Source: an uncultured Propionibacteriaceae bacterium (GTDB lineage: Bacteria; Actinomycetota; Actinomycetes; Propionibacteriales; Propionibacteriaceae). Taken from it: a stretch of 35,421 nt of DNA. The position numbers were made by a program, and so were the translations under genes. The notes below the pieces were generated by a model. The model ran no database searches and was not told the DNA's origin. It saw nothing but the letters and a program-made list of their open reading frames with translations. This document shows, piece by piece, positions 8,066 to 15,569 of this stretch. The DNA is taken from the NCBI GenBank assembly GCA_938012815.1, contig CALLVV010000097.1, positions 1 to 35,421 of the forward strand, read 5' to 3'. Every line of letters starts with the position of its first letter. The first letter of the stretch is position 1.

Positions 8066-8521
8066 GACAACGAGTTTTACTTTGCCAAACCCGACGATAA
8101 CAGGGTGTTTAATGTCGGTGAAATCAATATCCTTGATATTTGATGGAGGGGTATCATCTGGGTATTTTTCCAGGAAATTTCCGTCAAAGCTGGTGTATGT
8201 GTCGAAGTGGTCTCTTATGGGTTGTGGCTGGGCGTGGTATGTGATGACGTATCCCCAGCCTCCGGGGTAGGATTCGGCGAATTTGGTGGCTGGGGTGATG
8301 GTGATGTTGGTGGCGCCTTCGGGGAGGGTGGTTTTCCCGAGGGTGAGGATGTCGTCGAGGTGGTCGAGGTCGGCAGGGTAGGGGGCGTTTGTCTGTCCGG
8401 TGGGGGTGGTGGTTTCTTCGGGTGTGAAGTGGATGCCGGGGAAGGGGTTGGTGCAGCCAGTCAGTGCGACAAGTGCCACTGCCGCGGCTGTGAGCATGGT
8501 TCGTCGTAGTGGCTGGGTCAT
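8015..8521 (-). CDS. Lipoprotein, second of a tandem pair (possible immunity-type)
   Basis: 168 residues. A lipoprotein signal peptide ends in a lipobox (LTGC, C23), so the mature protein should sit on the outer face of the membrane. The remainder is about 145 residues with no recognised fold, including ILTLGKTTLPEGATNITI and SYPGGWGYVITYH. It is a close paralogue of the gene at 8573-9079; the last 12 residues (CWLLIRGAPR and the preceding GR) are identical, and so is the DNA around both stops. It is the last gene of a four-gene cluster that includes a WXG-like protein and a large putative effector. An extracytoplasmic immunity or adaptor role is an inference from this context only. The ribosome site AGGA lies just before the ATG at 8521. 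Confidence 0.88.
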   Translation of the reverse strand: MTQPLRRTMLTAAAVALVALTGCTNPFPGIHFTPEETTTPTGQTNAPYPADLDHLDDILTLGKTTLPEGATNITITPATKFAESYPGGWGYVITYHAQPQPIRDHFDTYTSFDGNFLEKYPDDTPPSNIKDIDFTDIKHPVIVGFGKVKLVVERPLGRCWLLIRGAPR

Positions 8522-8571
8522 GGTCCGGTCCTGTTTGGTGAGTTGCTGCTCAGACTGGAACGTTGCATGGG

Positions 8572-8623
8572 TTCAGCGGGGTGCGCCGCGGATGAGGAGC
8601 CAGCACCGACCGAGGGGGCGTTC
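8572..8623. repeat. 52-nt exact direct repeat, copy B
   Basis: Second copy of the repeat at 8014-8065, spanning the 3' end of the upstream lipoprotein gene. Recombination between the copies would delete 558 bp and leave a single lipoprotein gene. Confidence 0.9.
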
Positions 8624-9079
8624 AATGACGAGTTGTACTTTACCGAAACCGGTGATTACCGGGTGGTGGATACTGCTGAAATCAATATCTTTGATATGCA
8701 AGAAAGTTGTAGAGTCTGGATAACTCTCGAGATTTTCTCCCTTGAGGTCGGTGTATGTGTCGATGTGGTTTCGGATGGGTTGTGGGTCGGCGTGGTATGT
8801 GATGACGTATCCCCAGCCTCCAGGGTAGGATTCAGCGAATTTGGTGGCCGGGGTGATTGTGATATCAGTAGCACCTTCTGGGAGGGTGGTTTTCCCGAGG
8901 GCGAGGATGTCCTCGAGGTGGGTGAGGTCGGCGGGGTAGGGAGCGCCTTCTTGCTGAATTGGCATGGAGGTTTCCTCAGGAGCGGGGCTGATTGGTTCAG
9001 TGGGGGCCGGGGTGCAGGCATTGAGCATCATGACGATTGCAGCAGCTGCGAGTATGGCTCGGCTCGGTGGGTGTGTCAT
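8573..9079 (-). CDS. Lipoprotein, first of a tandem pair (possible immunity-type)
   Basis: 168 residues, exactly the length of its downstream paralogue. The signal peptide ends at a lipobox (LNAC, C22). The mature part shares long identical blocks with the protein at 8015-8521 (TTLPEGAT, ITPATKFAESYPGGWGYV, ERPLGRCWLLIRGAPR), while the region just after the cysteine and residues 120-145 differ. The ATG at 9079 overlaps the stop of the putative effector gene by four bases (ATGA), so the two are translationally coupled, as is common for effector/immunity or secreted-protein/partner pairs. No fold recognised. Confidence 0.9.
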   Translation of the reverse strand: MTHPPSRAILAAAAIVMMLNACTPAPTEPISPAPEETSMPIQQEGAPYPADLTHLEDILALGKTTLPEGATDITITPATKFAESYPGGWGYVITYHADPQPIRNHIDTYTDLKGENLESYPDSTTFLHIKDIDFSSIHHPVITGFGKVQLVIERPLGRCWLLIRGAPR

Positions 9080-10395
9080 GGCCCGGTCCTGACCGAGGAT
9101 TCGCCGACAAGATCGAATTCCTGGGCGATGCCGGCGCGGTGCAACTCCTGCAGTTGCTTGTCGGTGACAGTGAACGGCCCGATTCCAGTCTTCTTGTCTC
9201 CATCCCAGTTGTACCGGTCAGCGGTGTGCACCTGATACTTGTAGGTGTAACTGCCATCCGGATACACGGTGATGGTGCCCGCCGTGGCGTGCTGATACCC
9301 ACCAGTAGCATAAAACCAATTCTGGTTTTCGCTCTTGTCTGCGTAGTTATCTTTCCAGTTGGTGACGAAAGGATAGGTTACTGGGCCAGTGTAACCGGAG
9401 GCCTTGGCGTTAGTGGTTGCATCATTGATCTTCTGCTGTAAATCAGATTCTGCGCTATCGCGTAGTTCGGGGAGGTCTTTGAGCATACCGTCGGTGTTCA
9501 TGTCGAGTGGTTTCCCGGAGTTGTCGAGGAAGTGCATGAGGTTTCTCGCCGCATCGGGCCAGAAGGGCTGCATCAATCCTGCGGCGGATGCTGCAGCTTC
9601 ATGTGTTGCGTAGTCACCCAGGTTTGCTCCCCGCTGTGCGTATGGTCCCGACCCCTCCCCTTCGCTGTCGCCTGGGTACTTCCACGGCTCAGGGCGGGGC
9701 ATGGCCGCGGACTCACCGGCAACGGGCTCCCCTAGGCCCAATGCCTCCCCATTGGCTCCTGTCTCCTGCGAGGTTTCTCCCGAGCGGAAACGACCATACC
9801 GCGACTCGTTGATCTCCCAAACCCTGGGATCAGGTTCAATCGGGATCAACCCCGGAACCCCCACACCCCCACCGGTCAGGCTCGCAGCACCCCCACCAGC
9901 ATGTGTGGTGCCGTTGTGGGTGGCGTGGATTGTGTTGCTGCATTCCTGTTGTGCTTCCTCCAGGGCCTGGACGAGTTGGGCGACCCGTCCCTCCAATGCC
10001 ATGGCTTCGGTGTGCAACAGGTCTTGTTGGTGTTGCTGGGCAGTGGTGTCGCCACTCTGGGCGGCTGCTGTTGTGGTTTTGGTGTCGTGGGCTGTGATGT
10101 CGGCGGCGAGTTGTTCCCGCACTGTTTTCAACTCGTCGAGCCGGTCCGCGTACACCAACAGTGCTGCACACACCCCGCCGGCATCGGCTGCCAGCGTGCG
10201 GGCACACATTCCCGGATAGGTCATGGCGTCCAACACATCCGGTGTCTCGGGGGCTGTATATGCGGTGTTCAATCCGGCCCAAGTGGAGGCGATCTCATCA
10301 GTGACATCCACCACCCCCGTGTACACGTTCAACAGCATCCGGGCCCCGTCACGAACCGGCCCCGACTCATCCAGTGTGGGAAGACTCAACGACAC
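9076..10395 (-). CDS. Putative secreted effector with WXG/LXG-like helical N-terminus
   Basis: 439 residues with no signal peptide. Residues 1 to about 170 are predicted to be largely helical, with an Ala/Gln/Glu-rich coiled stretch (QQHQQDLLHTEAMALEGRV), as in type VII secretion targets. Residues 170-265 are a Gly/Pro/Glu-rich linker. Residues 270-439 are a separate domain containing WFYATGGYQHATAGTITVYP and ending with DRYNWDGDKKTGIGPFTVTD and QELHRAGIAQEFDLVG. I associate this ending with secreted multi-domain proteins of actinobacteria that carry WXG-type N-termini, but no enzyme class is known to me. The upstream neighbour is a DUF6507/WXG100-like gene, 50 bp away; the downstream one is an overlapping lipoprotein gene. 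The start is a GTG with a weak ribosome site. It could instead be a non-toxic secreted enzyme or structural protein. Confidence 0.75.
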   Translation of the reverse strand: MSLSLPTLDESGPVRDGARMLLNVYTGVVDVTDEIASTWAGLNTAYTAPETPDVLDAMTYPGMCARTLAADAGGVCAALLVYADRLDELKTVREQLAADITAHDTKTTTAAAQSGDTTAQQHQQDLLHTEAMALEGRVAQLVQALEEAQQECSNTIHATHNGTTHAGGGAASLTGGGVGVPGLIPIEPDPRVWEINESRYGRFRSGETSQETGANGEALGLGEPVAGESAAMPRPEPWKYPGDSEGEGSGPYAQRGANLGDYATHEAAASAAGLMQPFWPDAARNLMHFLDNSGKPLDMNTDGMLKDLPELRDSAESDLQQKINDATTNAKASGYTGPVTYPFVTNWKDNYADKSENQNWFYATGGYQHATAGTITVYPDGSYTYKYQVHTADRYNWDGDKKTGIGPFTVTDKQLQELHRAGIAQEFDLVGESSVRTGP

Positions 10396-10445
10396 CTCAG
10401 CACACCCCCACGACCCCAGACGCCGCCGTTTGGGTATTTCTCATG

Positions 10446-10826
10446 TCACTGCCTCCTGAACCGGGTCGGGTCGTAGGGGTTTCCATCGCTTCCGGGAAAC
10501 TGTGGTGGACTCTGTGTGGAGGAGGCCATGGTGTGAGCATTCCCGGCCATGGCGAGGTTCCCGTCGTGGTAGGTGGCCAGCGCCTCACCAGTGGCCGTCA
10601 CCGCAACCCCGACCCGCTCCGTGATCTCGACCAGACCCGGGAGGCCGCGGCCATCCACCCATCCTGCGACCGCGGCAGCAACAGTCCCCGAGTTGCTCAG
10701 CGCATCCGACAAACACCCCGCAGCCGTTGAGGCGTCACCCCGGCTGGCGGCATACCGCCCGGCACTCGCCGTCGCCGACCGCAGCACCTGCCCCGCAGCC
10801 TGCTCATCGATCCTCCACCAGGACAC
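10446..10826 (-). CDS. DUF6507-like small helical protein (WXG100-type partner)
   Basis: 126 residues. It begins SWWRIDEQAAGQVLRSATAS and continues as two Ala-rich helices, with a conserved-looking GEALATYHDGNLAMAGNAHTM segment near residues 77-97. This pattern resembles DUF6507, a WXG100-superfamily-like group often found beside secreted actinobacterial proteins. The GTG start at 10826 has a strong AGGAGG site. The gene opens the cluster that continues with the 439-residue protein and two lipoproteins, so it probably acts as secretion partner or chaperone for the former. The family assignment is from memory of its sequence pattern and should be treated as tentative. Confidence 0.75.
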   Translation of the reverse strand: MSWWRIDEQAAGQVLRSATASAGRYAASRGDASTAAGCLSDALSNSGTVAAAVAGWVDGRGLPGLVEITERVGVAVTATGEALATYHDGNLAMAGNAHTMASSTQSPPQFPGSDGNPYDPTRFRRQ

Positions 10827-10899
10827 GCCAACCTCCTACTCCGCTGGGATGGGATGAATGGCAACAGGCTAGAACGGCCGCCGGTGACCACTCCAGGCC

Positions 10900-10930
10900 C
10901 TGACCAAAGCCAATTCAAACTCTGACCAAA
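10900..10930 (-). promoter_or_regulatory. Direct repeat CTGACCAAA with 22-bp period upstream of the effector cluster
   Basis: The nine-base word CTGACCAAA occurs at 10900-10908 and again at 10922-10930 (TTTGGTCAG on the minus strand). Two helical turns of spacing place both copies on the same DNA face, as for tandem-binding regulators. The site is about 75 bp upstream of the DUF6507-like gene and about 80 bp from the divergent gene at 11010. Confidence 0.35.
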
Positions 10931-11009
10931 AGTTAGGAACCTCTTCGGACGGATCGAGACCGCCCGTGGGCGTCGTATCGAGCACGGGGCGACGGCGTAG
11001 CATGACCGC

Positions 11010-11723
11010 ATGTCAAAGCGCCTGCCCGATGAGTACTTCCGGCAGACCATCTCTGAATCCTCCGATGTGCGCAGTTCATCGCCGGAGGGCGTATCGGCGG
11101 TCCCCTCCGGTGGTCGTGTCCGCAGGTCCCGCGGGGTCTCCCCATGGCTGGTTGCCGCCAGTTGCGTGGCCGCGGCGCTGGTCGGGGCCGTGGGGACGCG
11201 GCTGGTGGTGCAGCAGAACACCGAGAATCCCGCGCCGGTCCCCACCCCGCCCGCCAGCAGCATCCTCGACCTGACCCCTTACGACGGGGCCGTCGCTCCC
11301 GTCGCGGCGGACCGTGCCACCGGGAGGTGCTCCCAGGGCGGGGAGGACCGGGCCGCTGCGCTCCTGGACGACCGGTCCGACACCGTGTGGCGCTGCCCCG
11401 GCGCCGGGGTCGGGGAGATGGTGAGCTTCACCTTCCAACCGGGTACGGAACTGGTCGGGGTGCGGATCATCAATGGCGACACCACCGGCCAGGCCTACTG
11501 GGCGGGTCGCAGGATCGTGGCGGTGCGCTGGACCTTCTCTGACGGCTCCTGGGCGGTGCAGCCGCTCGACGTCAGCCACCCGGAGGATCAGGAGGTGCGG
11601 TTCCCGCCCGTCGCCACCGACGATGTCCTCATGACGGTGTTGTCAACCACGGAGCCGGGAGGCCCGGAAACCGACGCCAATGCCGTCGCCGCCTCCCGCG
11701 TGGAGTTCCTGGGTCGCGGCTGA
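11010..11723 (+). CDS. Membrane-anchored protein with discoidin-like (F5/8-type) domain
   Basis: 237 residues. A charged cytoplasmic segment (1-44) is followed by one transmembrane helix (about 45-67) and a short Pro/Thr linker. A beta-rich domain (about 95-237) has the pattern DRAAALLDDRSDTVWRCPG, then MVSFTF, GVRIINGDTTG and a late VAASRVEFLG strand. This layout resembles the NADase-type glycan-binding, F5/8-like domains of actinobacterial surface proteins, which bind sugars. The domain should face outward. The ribosome site before the ATG is weak. The gene is divergent from the putative effector cluster, with 183 bp between. A ligand cannot be named. Confidence 0.75.
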   Translation: MSKRLPDEYFRQTISESSDVRSSSPEGVSAVPSGGRVRRSRGVSPWLVAASCVAAALVGAVGTRLVVQQNTENPAPVPTPPASSILDLTPYDGAVAPVAADRATGRCSQGGEDRAAALLDDRSDTVWRCPGAGVGEMVSFTFQPGTELVGVRIINGDTTGQAYWAGRRIVAVRWTFSDGSWAVQPLDVSHPEDQEVRFPPVATDDVLMTVLSTTEPGGPETDANAVAASRVEFLGRG

Positions 11724-11775
11724 GCATCAGCATCAAAAGGCCCCACCGGCCCGGCCGGCTCCCTGCCCGCCTTCC

Positions 11776-11863
11776 GGTTTGCTGGCCTTGTTCCTGTTTT
11801 GCTGGGCTTGTTCACGTTTGCCTGCGCTGTGAGGCCAGCGAACACGAACAAGGCCAGCAAACC
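11776..11863. terminator. Long inverted repeat between convergent genes, likely bidirectional terminator
   Basis: The 18-nt word at 11776-11793 (ggtttgctggccttgttc) is perfectly complementary to 11846-11863. The 52-nt loop holds a further degenerate copy of the same motif. A third partial copy, GGGCCAGCAAACCGG, lies at 11871-11885. The repeat sits in the 181-bp gap between two convergent genes, which suits a terminator, but the repeated GGCCAGCAAACC word suggests a dispersed repeat family. Confidence 0.6.
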
Positions 11864-11904
11864 GACGATAGGGCCAGCAAACCGGTGATGGGCCGGCAGC
11901 TGGC

Positions 11905-12342
11905 TCACTCCCAGGCGGCGGTGTCGATGAGGATGGTGACCGGGCCGTCATTGACCGAGGTCACCTGCATGTCGGCGCCGAACCTGCCGCGTTCGACGGT
12001 GGCGCCGAGGGCCTCCAGTTCGCTGGCGAGGGCCTCGACGATCGGTTCGGAGACCGGCCCGGGGGCGGCCTTCGACCAGCCGGGGCGGCGGCCCTTCCGG
12101 GTGCTGGCGAACAGCGTGAACTGGCTGACCACCAAGATCGGGGCGTCGACGTCGCTGGCCGAGAGTTCGTCGCGCAGGATCCTCAGTCCCCAGATCTTCG
12201 CGGCCAAGGTTTTCGCCGCCGCGGCGTCGTCGTCGCGACCGACGCCGGCCAGCACCAGCAGCCCGGGGCGGGGCAGCTCGCCCACCACCTCCCCGTCGAC
12301 GGAAACACTGGCGGAGGACACCCGGGTGATGACAGCACGCAT
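11905..12342 (-). CDS. dtd: D-aminoacyl-tRNA deacylase
   Basis: 145 residues, standard length. Dtd hydrolyses D-amino acids (and mischarged glycine) from tRNA in the cytoplasm. The starting sequence MRAVITRVSSASVSVDGEVVG and the two family active-site motifs are present: SQFTLFA in mid-protein and NDGPVTI near the C-terminus. The latter corresponds to the cross-subunit Gly-cisPro-type proofreading motif. The gene stands alone on the minus strand, divergent from the 37-residue peptide gene. Confidence 0.96.
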   Translation of the reverse strand: MRAVITRVSSASVSVDGEVVGELPRPGLLVLAGVGRDDDAAAAKTLAAKIWGLRILRDELSASDVDAPILVVSQFTLFASTRKGRRPGWSKAAPGPVSEPIVEALASELEALGATVERGRFGADMQVTSVNDGPVTILIDTAAWE

Positions 12343-12392
12343 GGGTGCTGTCTACCACGTTGTCCGGTGAGCGACGGGTAGGGTTGCGGTTC

Positions 12393-12506
12393 GTGGGAAT
12401 GATCACTGCGTGGGTGCTCGTGGTGGCCGCCGCCGGGATCGCGGTCGCCGCGCTGGCGTTGGCCGCAACCAAGCTGCTGCGTGGGTTCAAGGGACGAAAG
12501 GACTGA
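12393..12506 (+). CDS. 37-residue single-pass membrane peptide
   Basis: A short ORF starting with GTG (alternative ATG at 12399). It encodes an Ala/Val-rich hydrophobic helix (TAWVLVVAAAGIAVAALAL) followed by a basic tail (KLLRGFKGRKD). It ends two bases before the GTG of the nitrobindin-like gene, and the ribosome site of that gene (AAAGGA) lies inside its last codons, which suggests coupled translation. The ribosome site of the ORF itself is weak. Codon usage fits the surrounding genes. Function unknown. Confidence 0.55.
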   Translation: MGMITAWVLVVAAAGIAVAALALAATKLLRGFKGRKD

Positions 12507-12508
12507 GC

Positions 12509-13024
12509 GTGGAGGGTTTCCAGAACATCGACATCGAGGTGCCGGAGGGCCTCAACCCGGAGCTGGTGGCCCTCGGATGGCTCGTCGGCGTGTGGGAGGG
12601 CTCCGGCAACGGCACCGACCACGAGGGCAACGACTTCACCTTCGAGCAGCGCATCGAGTTCACCCACAACGGCGGCGACTACCTGTTCTACGTCTCCCAG
12701 GTCTTCGGGATGGGCGAGGACGGGAAGTTCGACCAGCCGCTCGGGATGGAAACCGGTTTCTGGAGGCCGAAACGCGACGCCTCCGTCGAGGTGACGCTCA
12801 CGAACTCCGACGGCTGGACCGAGGTGCTGGTCGGCAAGATCCAGGTCACCCAGATCAGCCTGCTCACCGATGCCGTCGTGCGCACCGAGGGCGCCGCCGT
12901 CAGCCACACCTCCGGGCAGCGGCTCTACGGCAAGGTGGAGGGCGACCTGATGTACGCCCTCGACCGCTCCACCGCTGACCATGAGCTGCGGCCCCACATG
13001 TGGGCGCGCCTGGCGAAACAGTGA
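12509..13024 (+). CDS. Nitrobindin-like (THAP4/FABP-type) beta-barrel protein
   Basis: 171 residues. The lipocalin-like barrel contains WLVGVWEGSGNG near the N-terminus, FEQRIEFTHNGGDYLFYVSQ, GMETGFWRPK and a C-terminal MWARLAKQ. These match the nitrobindin-like/UPF0678 family; the GxWxGxG motif is diagnostic. Related actinobacterial proteins such as Rv0813c bind fatty acids or heme, and some nitrobindins carry out peroxynitrite chemistry through a C-terminal histidine on heme. A histidine near the C-terminus (HMWARL) could be that ligand, but this is inference. The GTG start has AAAGGA six bases upstream. The gene overlaps ygfZ by four bases (GTGA). Confidence 0.88.
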   Translation: MEGFQNIDIEVPEGLNPELVALGWLVGVWEGSGNGTDHEGNDFTFEQRIEFTHNGGDYLFYVSQVFGMGEDGKFDQPLGMETGFWRPKRDASVEVTLTNSDGWTEVLVGKIQVTQISLLTDAVVRTEGAAVSHTSGQRLYGKVEGDLMYALDRSTADHELRPHMWARLAKQ

Positions 13025-13956
13025 ACGCGATCCTCGTCGAGGACGGCGTGGATGCCGGCCTCGTCTGGCACCACGGCAACCCGGTCGCGGAGGCGCGCGC
13101 CATCGAGGCCGGGGACGCGGTGGTGGACCTGCCCAACCGTGACGTCCTGGAGATCACAGGCGCGGACCGGCTCGGCTGGTTGCATTCGCTCACCTCGCAG
13201 CACCTCGAATCTCTTGAGCCGGGAAACTCCTTCGAGGCGCTGGTGCTCTCGCCGAACGGGCACATTGAACACGTCCTGGCCGGGGTGGACGACGGGACAC
13301 GGATGCTGGCCTGGACCGAACCGGGACGCGCCGCCGCGCTGGTGGACTTCTTGGAGTCGATGCGTTTCATGATGCGGGTGGAGGTGCGTCCCCGCGACGA
13401 TCTGCGCCTGAGCTGGGTCGGCAACGACGTGAAGATACCCGGCGAGTGGACGCACCGCCCCGCGTTGGGGGGTCGCGAGGTGTTCCGTCCCGCGGACGCG
13501 CCGCTGTCCGGGGGTAGGCCCGCCGGGACCTGGGCCTTCGACGCGCACCGCATCGCCTCGGGGATGCCGAGGATCTTCGTCGACACCGATGCCCGCACCA
13601 TTCCCAACGAGATCGGCCTGTTCGGCACCCACCTCGACAAGGGCTGTTACCGCGGCCAGGAAACGGTGGCGCGCGTCCACAACCTGGGCCGCCCGCCCCG
13701 CCGGCTGACGCTGCTGCACCTCGACGGCACCGCCGATGTACTGCCAGCTGCTGGATCTGCGCTGGAACTGGACGGCAGACCGGTTGGTTTCGTCGGTTCC
13801 TCCGCCCGGCATCACGAACTGGGACCGATCGCCCTGGCTCTCGTGAAACGGGCCACCCCCGTCGACGCCACCCTCACCGTCGACGGGGTAGCGGCCGCGC
13901 AGGAAACCCTCGTCGATCCGGAGGTCGGTCTGCACTTCCGCGCCACCCTGCGCTGA
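13021..13956 (+). CDS. ygfZ: tRNA-modifying/Fe-S folate-binding protein YgfZ
   Basis: 311 residues. A GcvT-fold, folate-binding protein that supports Fe-S enzyme maturation. The family signature KGCYRGQETVARVHNLG is present, with its invariant cysteine, near two thirds of the length, preceded by PNEIGL. The N-terminal half contains the GcvT-like region (LPNRDVLEITGADRLGWLHS). I take the GTG at 13021, which overlaps the stop of the upstream gene; an ATG is absent from that position and an upstream start would add only a few residues inside the neighbour. A nitrobindin-like gene beside ygfZ is also seen in mycobacteria (Rv0813c/Rv0811c area). Confidence 0.93.
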   Translation: MNAILVEDGVDAGLVWHHGNPVAEARAIEAGDAVVDLPNRDVLEITGADRLGWLHSLTSQHLESLEPGNSFEALVLSPNGHIEHVLAGVDDGTRMLAWTEPGRAAALVDFLESMRFMMRVEVRPRDDLRLSWVGNDVKIPGEWTHRPALGGREVFRPADAPLSGGRPAGTWAFDAHRIASGMPRIFVDTDARTIPNEIGLFGTHLDKGCYRGQETVARVHNLGRPPRRLTLLHLDGTADVLPAAGSALELDGRPVGFVGSSARHHELGPIALALVKRATPVDATLTVDGVAAAQETLVDPEVGLHFRATLR

Positions 13957-14096
13957 ACCCCCGGGTCCCGTGCCCGAGAGGCCGGCGTGGCGTTTCGATC
14001 CCGCACGAGGTGGAACGGCCGAATGCCCGCTGGTCGGGGCCTCGTGACATGCTGGGACGACGATGCGGGTCAACAGGGTGACACGGGAGGTGGAAG

Positions 14097-14957
14097 ATGG
14101 GCGTCGATGTGCTGGTCGTGGGGTCCGTGAACGAGGACGTGGTGGTGTCCGTGGAACGGCTCCCGGACCCCGGGGAGACGCTCCTGGCATCCGGGCTCGC
14201 AACCTCGTGCGGGGGGAAGGGGGCAAACCAGGCCGTCGCTGCAGCCCGCGACGGGGTCCGGGTCGCAATGGCCGGCGCCGTCGGTGATGACGACGCGGGG
14301 CGCCGTCAGGCTGCGGCCCTCGTTGGCGCGGGCGTGGACACCCGGTGGTTGCGGCGGCTGGCCGGTGTCCCCACCGGCACCGCATTCATCCAGGTCGACG
14401 CCCGGGGGGAGAACACCATAGTCGTCGTCCAAGGCGCCAACGCCCGGGTTGCATTCCCGGACGGTGACGTCGAGGCCCGGGTCATCGTGACGCAGAACGA
14501 GATATCACCGGTCGTCCAGCGGGAGGCGAGTGAACTTGCCGCCCGTACCGGGGCGTGGCTGGTGATCAACGCCGCCCCCGCGCCCGGGAGCCCGCCATCC
14601 TGGTATGGGAACGCGGATCCCCTCGTCGTCAACGAACACGAGGCAGCGCAGCTGGCGGCATCGAACGAGGTCGGCGCCGGGCTGCTCCGCCGACTGCAGG
14701 AACGCACCGGGGCCCGGAGCATCGTGATGACCCTCGGGGAGCGCGGAGCTCTCGTCGACGACGGGACCGGGGTGCACGCGATCCCGCCGGTGGTCGTGGA
14801 ACGGGTCGTCGACACCACTGGCGCGGGGGACACCTTCGTCGGCGTCCTGGCGGCCCGGTTGGCTCGGGGAGAAGGGCTGGTGGCGGCGGCCTCCGCCGCG
14901 AACAGGGTCGCCGCGGAGGCCGTCACCTGGCCGGGTGCCCGTCCGCCGGCCGGCTGA
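14097..14957 (+). CDS. rbsK: Ribokinase (PfkB family)
   Basis: 286 residues, slightly short for the family. It phosphorylates ribose, or a related sugar, with ATP. Both PfkB signatures are present: the N-terminal GGKGANQAVAAARDG region with the substrate-binding GSVNEDVV before it, and the C-terminal DTTGAGDTFVGVLAARLA with catalytic aspartate. VVNEHEAAQL is also typical. The ATG has GGGAGG seven bases upstream. No ribose transporter or rbsD gene is adjacent, so the substrate could be another pentose or a nucleoside. The gene is convergent with tpx, 30 bp apart. Confidence 0.9.
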   Translation: MGVDVLVVGSVNEDVVVSVERLPDPGETLLASGLATSCGGKGANQAVAAARDGVRVAMAGAVGDDDAGRRQAAALVGAGVDTRWLRRLAGVPTGTAFIQVDARGENTIVVVQGANARVAFPDGDVEARVIVTQNEISPVVQREASELAARTGAWLVINAAPAPGSPPSWYGNADPLVVNEHEAAQLAASNEVGAGLLRRLQERTGARSIVMTLGERGALVDDGTGVHAIPPVVVERVVDTTGAGDTFVGVLAARLARGEGLVAAASAANRVAAEAVTWPGARPPAG

Positions 14958-14987
14958 CCGTGCACATCGGCGGACGGGACGAACGGG

Positions 14988-15482
14988 TCAGAGGGCGGAG
15001 ATGGCGCCCTCGTAGTCGGGTTCCTGCTTGATCTCGGGAACCAACTGGCTGTGGATCACGTTACCCTTCTCGTCGAGGACGACGACGGCACGGGCCAGGA
15101 GACCTTCGAGGGGGCCGTTGATCATGGTCACCCCGTAGGTCTCACCGAAGGTGGTGCGGAAATCAGAGGCGACCGTCACGTTCTCGATCCCCTCGGCGCC
15201 ACAGAAACGGGCCTGCGCGAACGGCAGGTCACGGGAGATGCACAGCACCTTGGTGTTCTCCAGCCCGGCGGCGCGCTCGTTGAAGGTGCGCACGCTCGTG
15301 GCGCAGATGCCCGTGTCGACGGATGGGAAGATGTTGAGGATCAGCCGGGAGCCGGCGAAATCGGCGAGGGTGATGGGGGACAGGTCGTTGCCCACCAGGG
15401 TAAATCCCGGGGCCTTGGTGCCGACGGCGGGCAGCGAGCCCTGGGTGTGGACGGGGGTGCCGTCCAGGGTGATATCAGTCAT
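14988..15482 (-). CDS. tpx: Thiol peroxidase (atypical 2-Cys peroxiredoxin)
   Basis: 164 residues. Tpx reduces hydrogen and alkyl peroxides with electrons from thioredoxin. The peroxidatic cysteine C60 sits in SVDTGICATSVRTFNE and the resolving cysteine C94 in ARFCGAEGIENV, the exact spacing of Tpx. The catalytic Thr and Arg (T57; R in the C-terminal half) are in place. Full length, with a cytoplasmic location expected because there is no signal peptide. Confidence 0.96.
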   Translation of the reverse strand: MTDITLDGTPVHTQGSLPAVGTKAPGFTLVGNDLSPITLADFAGSRLILNIFPSVDTGICATSVRTFNERAAGLENTKVLCISRDLPFAQARFCGAEGIENVTVASDFRTTFGETYGVTMINGPLEGLLARAVVVLDEKGNVIHSQLVPEIKQEPDYEGAISAL

Positions 15483-15569
15483 GCATGAATCATCGCCGAT
15501 CCCGGCCCCGAATCAAAGGAAACCCGAACGCAGGAGGTGGCGGACGAAGCGACGTGCCAAGCTTGGTGC

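Noticed and set aside
11948..12997. 349-codon minus-strand frame over dtd and the nitrobindin-like gene
   Set aside because: It overlaps two well-supported genes in the wrong frame and shows no domain.
15537..15569. Upstream GTG start for ppk2
   Set aside because: The AGGAGG overlaps the GTG itself, leaving no spacing, and the extra residues do not resemble PPK2 N-termini. Kept only as an alternative.
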